This document shows, piece by piece, positions 1 to 6,167 of a stretch of DNA of 6,167 nt; position 1 is the stretch's first letter, and each line of letters starts with the position of its first letter. The position numbers and the translations under genes were made by a program. Source of the DNA: CAZVFE01 sp964626405 (GTDB lineage Bacteria > Bacteroidota > Bacteroidia > Cytophagales > Spirosomataceae); the NCBI GenBank assembly GCA_964626405.1, contig CAZVFE010000085.1, forward strand, positions 1 to 6,167. Reading direction: 5' to 3'. The notes below the pieces were generated by a model that was not told the origin of the DNA, ran no database searches, and worked only from the letters and a program-made list of their open reading frames with translations.

Positions 1-38
1 AATAAACCGATTAAAATCAAGGTTAAAATAAATTTCAT
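1..38 (-). CDS. 5' end of a divergent exported protein (partial)
   Basis: An ATG on the minus strand at 38-36 opens a frame that stays open to the window edge and reads MKFILTLILIGL. This is a Lys followed by an unbroken hydrophobic run, as expected for the start of a signal peptide or membrane anchor. Only 12 codons are visible, so neither function nor family can be assigned. Its position, divergent from the lipoprotein gene across a 134-bp repeat-bearing spacer, suggests shared regulation. No TAnnTTTG box was found upstream of it on the minus strand, which lowers confidence. It could also be a chance AT-rich reading frame. Confidence 0.45.
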   Translation of the reverse strand, partial: MKFILTLILIGL

Positions 39-46
39 AGTTTCAA

Positions 47-104
47 TGTTAAGAGAATGTTAAGTTAATAAATATCTTTTAACAGTAGGTTAATATTTTG
101 TTAA
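47..104. promoter_or_regulatory. Two pairs of 11-bp-spaced TGTTAA-like repeats (possible response-regulator sites)
   Basis: On the plus strand TGTTAA occurs at 47-52 and 58-63, start-to-start 11 bp. GGTTAA at 88-93 and TGTTAA at 99-104 form a second pair with the same 11-bp spacing. The two pairs are exactly 41 bp apart, about four helical turns. Read on the minus strand, the first pair is TTAACA-N5-TTAACA. Direct hexamer repeats one turn apart are the usual target form of OmpR/PhoB-type regulators, and this pattern resembles the Bacillus PhoP box. An inverted copy at 79-84 (TTAACA) makes a TTAAC-5-GTTAA palindrome with the 88-93 site. The region is AT-rich, so single TTAA words are common; the spacing is the notable part. 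The regulator's identity is inference. Confidence 0.4.
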
Positions 105-120
105 AATCAGGATAAAATAG

Positions 121-145
121 TTGAGATGGCTTTGGAATAATTTTG
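121..145 (+). promoter_or_regulatory. Probable promoter of the lipoprotein-receptor unit
   Basis: TAATTTTG at 138-145 matches the Bacteroidota -7 consensus TAnnTTTG exactly. A TTG at 121-123 could serve as the -33 element, but the gap of 14 bp is shorter than the usual roughly 19 bp, so the promoter may be activator-dependent. Transcription would start near position 150 and leave a short A-rich leader of about 20 nt before the ATG at 173. The repeat pairs at 47-104 lie just upstream, where an activator could sit. Confidence 0.55.
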
Positions 146-172
146 TACCATCAAAATTGAAAAAACAAAACC

Positions 173-1675
173 ATGAAAAAATTATTACTATTATCCGTTT
201 TAGGAATTTTTGTTTCGGTTTCTTCTTGTAAGAAAGATGAAACTCCGGCTCCAACCTACACTAATCCAACTGTGGTAGCTCCAACTTCAATCACAGAGAC
301 AATGGTAGGAGAAACAGGATCCGTTACATTTACAGTTTCAGTAGATTCTAAATTAACTGCAACTTATGCAGCAACCGGAACGAATGTTACCATTACTAAT
401 CCATCTGGAGATGTATCTGGAACATCCGTAAAAATCGATTATACAGCGGGTACAACAGCAGGTGCAGCTTCTATTTCATTAAAAATTACTGATAGCCAAG
501 GTAATACTTCGGAACAAACAGCAGTAATGAACATGACGGCAGTACCAGCAGATCCTATTGCAAATCATGCATTTAATATCTCATCCGATGTAACATGGAC
601 TGCAGATTCAATTCATGTATTACGTGGAAGAATTACAGTTCTATCTGGTGCAACATTGACTATTGAGCCAGGAACAATTATTAAAGGTGATATCGGAACA
701 GATGTTAATGCTACTTGTTTATTAATAGCAAGAGGTGGTAAAATAAATGCTACTGGAACAGCTGCAAAACCTATCATTTTCACATCAATCAATGATGAAT
801 TAGGGTTAAAAGAAGTAGCAGCAGGTAATTTTGGATCACCTAATTTAGCTCCAGATGTAAATGGACAGTGGGGTGGCTTAATTATCTTAGGAAAAGCACA
901 TATTTCAGTATCAACAGGATCAAACGAAGCTCAAATCGAGGGTATCCCAACATCTGATACAAACGGTTTATATGGTGGAACGGATGATACAGATAATTCT
1001 GGAGTATTAAAATATGTTTCTGTTCGTCACGGTGGAACTTTAATTGGTGCTGGAAATGAAATCAATGGTATCACATTAGGTGGTGTTGGTTCAGGAACTA
1101 CAATTGACCATGTTGAAGTTGTAGCTAATCAAGATGATGGTATCGAATTCTTCGGTGGTATGCCAACTTTAACGAATGTTGTTATCTGGAATGCAGGTGA
1201 TGATGGATTAGATACTGACCAAGCATTTAGAGGAACTATTGAAAACTTTGCAATCATTACTGCTTCTAACTCATCATTTGAATTAGATGGTCCTGAAGGA
1301 GATTATGGTAATGATTTGACAGGTCATACATTCAACAAAGGATACGTAGTATTAGGTGAAACTCAAGATGGTCATTTCATAGATAATGATGCAAATACTA
1401 TCGTAAACTTGAAAAATATTTATGGAAAGAGTTTTGCTCTAAATTCTCAAAACATCACTGAAGTATTTACTAATTACACTACAACTTATGGTGTGACATT
1501 CGAAAATATCACTTTAGATGTTGCTTCTGCAGATCTTAAAAATTATATCGATAAATATAAGGATGATGCAACTACACCGATTCCATCCACAATTGCAGCT
1601 GGAACTACTCAGTACGCAGATTTAACAGTGTTCGATGGTTGGTCTTGGACTGCATTAGCTGGTAAACTTAAATAA
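173..1675 (+). CDS. Predicted surface-exposed lipoprotein with beta-helix-like region, paired with TonB receptor
   Basis: This 500-residue protein starts with a type II signal peptide (Met-Lys-Lys, then a hydrophobic core) ending in a lipobox V16-S-S-C19. The lipidated Cys19 is followed by KKDE, which fits the K-(D/E)2 type lipoprotein export signal known from Flavobacteriia; surface exposure is inferred from that. Residues about 30-125 are Ser/Thr-rich and look like an Ig-like beta domain. Residues about 135-450 are short repeating beta strands with turns rich in Gly, Asn and Asp, including GQWGGLIILGKA (231-241), LYGG.DDTDNSG (266-277) and NEINGITLGGVGSGTTID (295-312). This is a family common in Bacteroidota, often labelled only as hypothetical lipoprotein and sometimes mislabelled as multidrug transporter; no transporter features are present. 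Acidic clusters (D321-D322, D343-D344, D347, D349) could bind metal or ligand. The start is the ATG at 173, 28 bp after a -7 box. Its partner gene is the receptor 73 bp downstream. A role as ligand-binding lid or co-receptor is inference. Confidence 0.85.
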   Translation: MKKLLLLSVLGIFVSVSSCKKDETPAPTYTNPTVVAPTSITETMVGETGSVTFTVSVDSKLTATYAATGTNVTITNPSGDVSGTSVKIDYTAGTTAGAASISLKITDSQGNTSEQTAVMNMTAVPADPIANHAFNISSDVTWTADSIHVLRGRITVLSGATLTIEPGTIIKGDIGTDVNATCLLIARGGKINATGTAAKPIIFTSINDELGLKEVAAGNFGSPNLAPDVNGQWGGLIILGKAHISVSTGSNEAQIEGIPTSDTNGLYGGTDDTDNSGVLKYVSVRHGGTLIGAGNEINGITLGGVGSGTTIDHVEVVANQDDGIEFFGGMPTLTNVVIWNAGDDGLDTDQAFRGTIENFAIITASNSSFELDGPEGDYGNDLTGHTFNKGYVVLGETQDGHFIDNDANTIVNLKNIYGKSFALNSQNITEVFTNYTTTYGVTFENITLDVASADLKNYIDKYKDDATTPIPSTIAAGTTQYADLTVFDGWSWTALAGKLK

Positions 1676-1702
1676 GAATTAAAAGATTCTATATACACCA
1701 AT

Positions 1703-1741
1703 CCAAACGATTGAGCTACGGTTCAATCGTTTGGTTATTTT
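1703..1741 (+). terminator. Intercistronic hairpin with UACG tetraloop; terminator or attenuator
   Basis: CCAAACGATTGA (1703-1714) pairs perfectly with TCAATCGTTTGG (1723-1734). A G-U and a C-G pair extend the stem to 14 bp and close a UACG loop (1717-1720), a member of the very stable C(UNCG)G tetraloop class. TTATTTT follows directly (1735-1741). This has the form of an intrinsic terminator. However, only 14 nt separate the stem from the ATG of the receptor gene, so there is no room for a promoter after it. The receptor would then depend on partial read-through from the lipoprotein gene, which would favour more lipoprotein than receptor. The hairpin could instead protect the 3' end of the upstream message. 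Confidence 0.75.
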
Positions 1742-1748
1742 AAAAAAA

Positions 1749-4655
1749 ATGAAAAAACAATTAATTATCTTAATCCTTGTGTTAATTGGCACCAATATCT
1801 CTTTAGCACAAAATGGTACAATCAGAGGAAAAGTCCTTGAAGGTACAACAGGTGAAGGCGCAATTGCTGCAACCGTTCAAATTACAGGTGGAACAACCAA
1901 TCTTGGAGCTTTCACAGACCTAGATGGTTCCTATACATTCAATGTACCAGCTGGAACATACGATATTGAAGTAACTTATATCGGATTTAATAACACCAAA
2001 ATTACAGGTATTGAAGTAGGTGCTGATAAAGTCACCGTTATCCCAGACATCTCATTAGCAGAAGCTACTACCCAATTAAAAGAAGTTGTAGTTACAGCTA
2101 AATTATTGAAAACATCTGAGGAGGCCATTACTATTATGAAAAGGAAATCTCCTGCAATGATGGATGGAATTTCAGCTGCAAAAATGAAATTAATCGGAGA
2201 TGCAACAGCTGTAGAGGCAGCAAAAAGAGTAACAGGGGTATCTATTGAAGGAGGAAAATATGTATATGTTCGTGGTTTAGGAGATAGATATTCAAAAACT
2301 ACCTTAAATGGTTTAGATATTCCGGGATTAGATCCTGATAGAAATTCCTTACAAATGGATATTTTCCCAACAGCATTGGTGGATAATATTACTGTTTCTA
2401 AAAATTTCTTACCGGATATGCCAGCAGATTTTACTGGTGGTTTATTAAATATTTCAACAAAAGATTTCCCAGATAATAAAATATTTAATGTTTCCGCTTC
2501 AGTTGGATATAACCCAAGTATGCATTTCAATAATGATTACTTAGTTGGAAATAAAGGAAAATTAGACTGGTTGGGAATGGATGACGGATCCAGAGCATTA
2601 CCAGAATTGGCCTCTCAAGGAAATATTCCTACTCCAGGAGGAGGAACCCCTACTGCTGATGTAACGAATTTTGTAAATTCCTTTAATCCAAATTTAGCTG
2701 CTTTAAATAAAAAGAGTTTTATGGATTATTCATTAGGATTTTCCTATGGTAATCAAATAGATTTAAACAAAGACGGAAGTAGAAGATCAAACCCTAAACT
2801 TGGATACATTTTAGCTGCATCCTATAAATTTGATCAAAAATACTATAATGATATTTTTTACGGAGAATATCAAAAGAATTTCTTACAATCCGAAACGCAA
2901 TTTGTAGAAGCAAATACCGTTTCTGGTAGACTTGGAGAAGAAAATGTCTTATTAGGAACCTTAGGAGGTGTAGCTTTCAAAACGAATTTTAGTAAAATAA
3001 AATTCAATGCAATGAGATTACAAAGTGGAGAAAGTAAAGCGGGTAAATTCTTAATTAATAATAATTCAGATGCGGTAGGACAATCCGGTTATGTGGCAAG
3101 TTCAGACAATTTAGAATATAGTGAGAGAAGTGTTACCAATTATCAATTATCTGGATCTCATGTAATTGATAAAAGAAGATGGAATATTGAATGGGCAGCA
3201 GGAAATACTATCTCCGTTGCGAATGATCCTGATATCCGTAAAACAGCTTTTACACTTACTCAGTATATCAATAAATTTAATGCAGGGGCAGGAGGAAATC
3301 CGTCTAGAATATGGAGAAATTTAAATGAAATTAATACTTCATTTAAGATCGATTTTGAAAAGAAATTCAATTATTTCAATTCAACAAATACCCTGAAATT
3401 CGGAGCTTTATATGTAACAAAAACCAGAGATTATGAAATAAAATCTGTTAATATGCAGTTTTATGGAAATCAAGTTTGGAATACAACCAATGCGAATGAC
3501 GTACTAACTTCTACAAATATTTACCCGAATGGAAATAGAATTTATTATTCCTCAGGTATTACAATTCCAAACTCAAATCAATATAATTCAACCATTAATA
3601 ATTTAGGTTTCTATGTGATGAACGACATGGATTTATCTAAAAAATTAAAGGCGATTATAGGTTTAAGAGCAGAACAATATACGCAATTCCACACAGGACG
3701 TGATCAACGTTTTGCAGCAGGAAATACGAAGGATGGTAAAAATTTGGTGAATGCTAAAGTATTAGATCAATTAAATTTATTCCCATCTGTTAATTTAATT
3801 CAAAAAATTGCTGATAAAACTAATTTAAGAGGATCTTATACTAAAACTACGGCAAGACCTTCATTCAAAGAATTATCTTTTGCTCAGATTATTGATCCAA
3901 TGACTAACCGTATTTTCAATGGTAGTTTATTTGAATACGGGAATTGGAATGGAAATTTAATTCCAACCATGATTGATAATGTTGATCTTAGATGGGAGAA
4001 ATTCTTTGCAGGATCTGAAATTTTATCAGTATCCGGATTTTATAAGCAATTTCAAAATCCAATTGAATTAGTTCGTATTCCAGAGCAGCAGACTTCTACA
4101 GAATATCAGCCAAGAAATGTTGGAAATGGAAAATTATATGGATTGGAATTTGAATTGAATAAATCCTTATCATTCATATCTCCAATTCTATCCAAGTTTA
4201 ATTTCAACACAAATGTTACCATAGTAAAATCTGAAATCACGATGTCTACTACGGAATATAATGCAAGAGCTAGTTTTGTAAAAGTTGGAGAGACGCTAAA
4301 GAAAACCAGACCAATGGCAGGTCAATCCCCATATATTGTAAATGCAGGTTTAAATTATGCTGATTTTGAAAAAGGATTAAATATAGGATTATATTATAAT
4401 GTAAAAGGACCAACTCTTTCTATTGTTGGATCTGGTTTATTCCCGGATATTTATTCCTTGCCTTACAATAACCTAAGTTTTTCTTACAATAAATCATTCG
4501 GGAAAGAGCAGAAGTTGAATTTAAACTTCCGTGTTGAAAATATCTTAAATGATAATATTGAAGTTGTTTATCGTGCCTATAAGGCAGATGATAAATTATT
4601 CAGTATCTATCAGCCTAAGAGATCATTCTCATTAGGACTTAGCTATAGATTATAA
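1749..4655 (+). CDS. TonB-dependent outer-membrane receptor with carboxypeptidase-like N-terminal domain
   Basis: This 968-residue protein imports a ligand across the outer membrane using TonB/ExbBD energy. A Sec signal peptide covers residues 1 to about 20 (MKKQL..., ending near SLAQ). A carboxypeptidase-regulatory-like beta-sandwich spans about 23-104, with GTIRGKV at its start and GAFTDLDGSYTF inside it. KEVVVTA at 111-117 is the usual TonB-box-like linker. The plug spans about 135-241 with YVRGLGDRY (173-181), the LNGLDIPGLDPDRNS stretch and PADFTGGLLNI (225-235). The rest is a beta-barrel ending in SFSLGLSYRL. Length is normal for the family. The ATG at 1749 is chosen over an in-frame TTG at 1731, which lies inside the hairpin stem and would put charged residues before the signal peptide. 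No susD-like gene is adjacent; the upstream lipoprotein is the likely partner. The receptor type is clear, the substrate is not. Confidence 0.93.
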   Translation: MKKQLIILILVLIGTNISLAQNGTIRGKVLEGTTGEGAIAATVQITGGTTNLGAFTDLDGSYTFNVPAGTYDIEVTYIGFNNTKITGIEVGADKVTVIPDISLAEATTQLKEVVVTAKLLKTSEEAITIMKRKSPAMMDGISAAKMKLIGDATAVEAAKRVTGVSIEGGKYVYVRGLGDRYSKTTLNGLDIPGLDPDRNSLQMDIFPTALVDNITVSKNFLPDMPADFTGGLLNISTKDFPDNKIFNVSASVGYNPSMHFNNDYLVGNKGKLDWLGMDDGSRALPELASQGNIPTPGGGTPTADVTNFVNSFNPNLAALNKKSFMDYSLGFSYGNQIDLNKDGSRRSNPKLGYILAASYKFDQKYYNDIFYGEYQKNFLQSETQFVEANTVSGRLGEENVLLGTLGGVAFKTNFSKIKFNAMRLQSGESKAGKFLINNNSDAVGQSGYVASSDNLEYSERSVTNYQLSGSHVIDKRRWNIEWAAGNTISVANDPDIRKTAFTLTQYINKFNAGAGGNPSRIWRNLNEINTSFKIDFEKKFNYFNSTNTLKFGALYVTKTRDYEIKSVNMQFYGNQVWNTTNANDVLTSTNIYPNGNRIYYSSGITIPNSNQYNSTINNLGFYVMNDMDLSKKLKAIIGLRAEQYTQFHTGRDQRFAAGNTKDGKNLVNAKVLDQLNLFPSVNLIQKIADKTNLRGSYTKTTARPSFKELSFAQIIDPMTNRIFNGSLFEYGNWNGNLIPTMIDNVDLRWEKFFAGSEILSVSGFYKQFQNPIELVRIPEQQTSTEYQPRNVGNGKLYGLEFELNKSLSFISPILSKFNFNTNVTIVKSEITMSTTEYNARASFVKVGETLKKTRPMAGQSPYIVNAGLNYADFEKGLNIGLYYNVKGPTLSIVGSGLFPDIYSLPYNNLSFSYNKSFGKEQKLNLNFRVENILNDNIEVVYRAYKADDKLFSIYQPKRSFSLGLSYRL

Positions 4656-4683
4656 GACTTTAATTATATATTGGTGTTATAGT

Positions 4684-4718
4684 AAATGTCAGGTGGCTTC
4701 CATCTGGCATTTCTTTTT
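4684..4718 (+). terminator. Intrinsic terminator after the receptor gene
   Basis: The arm at 4684-4696 pairs with 4700-4712 to give a 13-bp stem with two G-U pairs around a three-base CTT loop. The U-rich tail TTCTTTTT (4711-4718) overlaps the base of the stem. It begins 29 bp after the receptor stop codon. The minus-strand side lacks a clean T run, so it is probably mainly a plus-strand terminator, although it may also block transcription coming from the convergent esterase gene. Confidence 0.8.
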
Positions 4719-4730
4719 AATTAAAACCAA

Positions 4731-4754
4731 TAAAAACGCTAAATTTACTTAGCG
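4731..4754 (-). terminator. Weak candidate terminator overlapping the esterase stop codon
   Basis: On the minus strand CGCTAA (4754-4749) pairs with TTAGCG (4742-4737) around a six-base loop, followed by TTTTTA (4736-4731). The stop codon of the esterase gene (4747-4745) falls in the loop. The stem is only 6 bp, so termination may be partial, with the 4684-4718 hairpin as a second barrier. Confidence 0.45.
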
Positions 4755-6082
4755 AAAAAGTCAAGAAAATACGGCCAATTCGGACCAGTGATATGTCCTT
4801 TTTCGTGATATCGAAAGGCGATTCTACCAACATCTACCAATTCTCCAACGGCGGGTTCCTTAGTAGTTCCCAATCCTTTATGCCAAAGAATTTTATAAGC
4901 AGGCTCTGCCTTTAGAGCTGCTAAATACATTCCATGAGGGTCTGTCCATTTATCTCCCCCATCGGTACCGATACTGACAAAGACTCTTCTTGGCGCAATT
5001 AAGGCCAAAAGACTATGGGCATCTACGGGAATATCGTTCCAGTTTTTTGGTCCACCATATTTTATAAAATTCCCTGCCATCCAATGGTATTCACCGGAGC
5101 CGGTAAGGTTTTCTACCGTTTCGCCAAAATCTCTTCGGTGGGGTTTTAGGCCACCTTCGCCAGAGCTTGAGATATATCCAGCATAGAATCTAGAATCAAA
5201 GGCCATGGTAACAGCAGCGGCTTTTCCAAACCGAGAATGACCCGCAATTCCAACTCTAAATTCATTAATTTCGGGCATTTCTTTAAAAAGGTCCATTGCT
5301 TTAGAGGCTCCCCAGGCCCAGGCACGTAAAGCGCCCCAATCGTTCGGTTTTCTTGGCTCACCTTTATTGACTAGGCCAATTATCCCGGAGCGTAAACCAG
5401 CGCCATTATCTGCTTGGAAGGAAGTAGGTACAATTTTTGCGGCAGCCCAACCTCTTGAGACAACTTGTTCTTCCCAGGGAGTATAGGGTGAAGGGGGCAT
5501 TTTAAAACCTTCAGGCCAAATGAAAATAAATTCCATAATCAGGGGAATTTCCTTTTCAATTTTCATTGGCAAAAATACTTGAAGGTCAATATTTACTGAA
5601 ATATCTGGGTATTTACTATTATCTACTTGACCTTGGTAGGTTCGCAATTTAGCAGGAATTTTTCCCAAGGTAATTTTTTCTTCTTTCAATAGGACCCAAT
5701 TTACTTTGGGCATAATTTCTGGAACATTCCCATAGACCTCTTCATTAAATGCGTCTACGATTTCGGGTCTGCGTAAATACCACCAATCGTGGGAGTTTTT
5801 AATGGTATCACCATTATTTCGCACTAAAATTGGGGGATAATCGGGAAAGGGGTTGGCTTTTGTTTCGTCGTAATTTGCTGGATTAGGGCCATCTGGATTT
5901 CCGGATCTACCAGGACGAAGATTTTGAATATTCAATTGTTCCAGCATGTTCTGGTGGTCCAATTGGGAAAGTCTAGCAATTTCTTTCCGGATGGAATCTT
6001 GCTCAGGACTGAGTTTGAACTGGCTTTTTGCGAGTAGGGGAAGAAGAATTAAAAGGATAAATATAGTTAAGATTTTTTTCAT
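4745..6082 (-). CDS. Secreted CE15-like carbohydrate esterase (annotated glucuronoyl or acetylxylan esterase type)
   Basis: This 445-residue alpha/beta-hydrolase starts at the ATG at 6082, with a Sec signal peptide (MKKILTIFILLILLPLLAKS, cleavage near residue 20), so it acts in the periplasm or outside the cell. The mature N-terminus carries the DHQNM...LRPG.SGN and NYDE.KANPFPDYP motifs and WWYLRRPEIVDAFNEEVYG typical of bacterial CE15-like esterases. NDWGALRAWAWGASKAMD (about 248-265) precedes the nucleophile elbow GHSRFGK with Ser283. The likely catalytic His is H430 in EKGHITGPNW. The acid is uncertain: E309 in SSSGEGG is three residues after the fungal CE15 Glu position, and D374, D377 or D381 in the later TDGGDKWTDP loop are alternatives. 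Known CE15 enzymes cleave the ester between glucuronic acid on xylan and lignin alcohols; acetyl esterase activity is an alternative. An upstream in-frame TTG (6145) is rejected because it overlaps the -7 box. G+C is visibly higher than in the two plus-strand genes. Confidence 0.85.
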   Translation of the reverse strand: MKKILTIFILLILLPLLAKSQFKLSPEQDSIRKEIARLSQLDHQNMLEQLNIQNLRPGRSGNPDGPNPANYDETKANPFPDYPPILVRNNGDTIKNSHDWWYLRRPEIVDAFNEEVYGNVPEIMPKVNWVLLKEEKITLGKIPAKLRTYQGQVDNSKYPDISVNIDLQVFLPMKIEKEIPLIMEFIFIWPEGFKMPPSPYTPWEEQVVSRGWAAAKIVPTSFQADNGAGLRSGIIGLVNKGEPRKPNDWGALRAWAWGASKAMDLFKEMPEINEFRVGIAGHSRFGKAAAVTMAFDSRFYAGYISSSGEGGLKPHRRDFGETVENLTGSGEYHWMAGNFIKYGGPKNWNDIPVDAHSLLALIAPRRVFVSIGTDGGDKWTDPHGMYLAALKAEPAYKILWHKGLGTTKEPAVGELVDVGRIAFRYHEKGHITGPNWPYFLDFFAK

Positions 6083-6142
6083 TCGGTTTTGGAGGTTGTA
6101 TAGCGTAAAAGTAAGGAATTTTAAAAATCTTAAAAAGGGTGA

Positions 6143-6150
6143 CAAAGATA
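6143..6150 (-). promoter_or_regulatory. -7 promoter box for the esterase gene
   Basis: On the minus strand TATCTTTG (6150-6143) fits the Bacteroidota TAnnTTTG consensus. It lies 60 bp upstream of the ATG at 6082 and gives a leader of roughly 55 nt. The -33 element would lie at or beyond the window edge and cannot be judged. The box covers the alternative TTG start at 6145, which supports the downstream ATG. Confidence 0.55.
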
Positions 6151-6167
6151 ATTTTAAAATATTCTTT

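Noticed and set aside
173..1675. Multidrug transporter label sometimes attached to this lipoprotein family
   Set aside because: The protein has a lipoprotein signal and beta-rich body with no transmembrane helices, so a transporter role of that kind is not supported.
1731..1748. TTG start adding six residues to the receptor
   Set aside because: The TTG sits in the 3' arm of the intercistronic hairpin. The ATG at 1749 gives a normal Met-Lys-Lys signal peptide.
1976..2530. A 184-codon minus-strand open frame inside the receptor gene
   Set aside because: It lies wholly within the strongly supported plug-domain region of the receptor, has no recognisable motifs and no promoter; it is a shadow frame.
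5146..5361. A 71-codon minus-strand open frame inside the esterase gene
   Set aside because: It overlaps the region coding the nucleophile elbow GHSRFGK in another frame and has no family features.
6083..6145. TTG start adding 21 residues to the esterase
   Set aside because: It lies within the predicted -7 box and would put a basic, non-signal segment before a typical signal peptide.
1..6167. CRISPR array, tRNA or rRNA genes, insertion sequences
   Set aside because: No regularly spaced repeat-spacer units, cloverleaf, rRNA-like stretch, transposase frame or terminal inverted repeats were seen. The spacers are short and accounted for by promoters, repeats and terminators.

Overview
The window looks like a stretch of a Bacteroidota (Cytophaga-Flavobacterium-Bacteroides group) chromosome. 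The evidence is the low G+C content, A-rich leaders without strong Shine-Dalgarno sites, TAnnTTTG-type -7 promoter boxes, a lipoprotein signal followed by a Lys/Asp/Glu-rich surface-export motif, and a TonB-dependent receptor with the carboxypeptidase-like N-terminal domain typical of this phylum. The genus cannot be fixed from the sequence alone.

Layout. Positions 1-38 appear to hold the first 12 codons of a divergent exported protein on the minus strand. Positions 39-172 are a divergent control region. It has a -7 box for the plus-strand genes and two pairs of TGTTAA-like hexamers; the hexamers in each pair are 11 bp apart and the pairs are 41 bp apart. Positions 173-1675 encode a 500-residue lipoprotein, predicted to be surface-exposed, with an Ig-like region followed by a right-handed beta-helix-like region. 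A strong hairpin with a UACG tetraloop (1703-1734) lies between it and a TonB-dependent outer-membrane receptor of 968 residues (1749-4655). A terminator follows at 4684-4718. A convergent minus-strand gene (4745-6082) encodes a secreted alpha/beta-hydrolase of the CE15 / 'acetylxylan esterase' type, with its own promoter box at 6143-6150.

How the genes may work together. The lipoprotein and receptor are adjacent, co-directional and have no SusD gene beside them in the window. The simplest reading is a two-component uptake system in which the beta-helix lipoprotein takes the substrate-binding role SusD plays in Sus systems. The substrate cannot be read from the sequence. The repeat geometry upstream resembles Pho boxes of OmpR/PhoB-type regulators, so phosphate control is a testable but unproven idea. 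The esterase is a separate transcription unit, probably acting on plant cell-wall polysaccharide, and no evidence ties it to the uptake pair beyond proximity.
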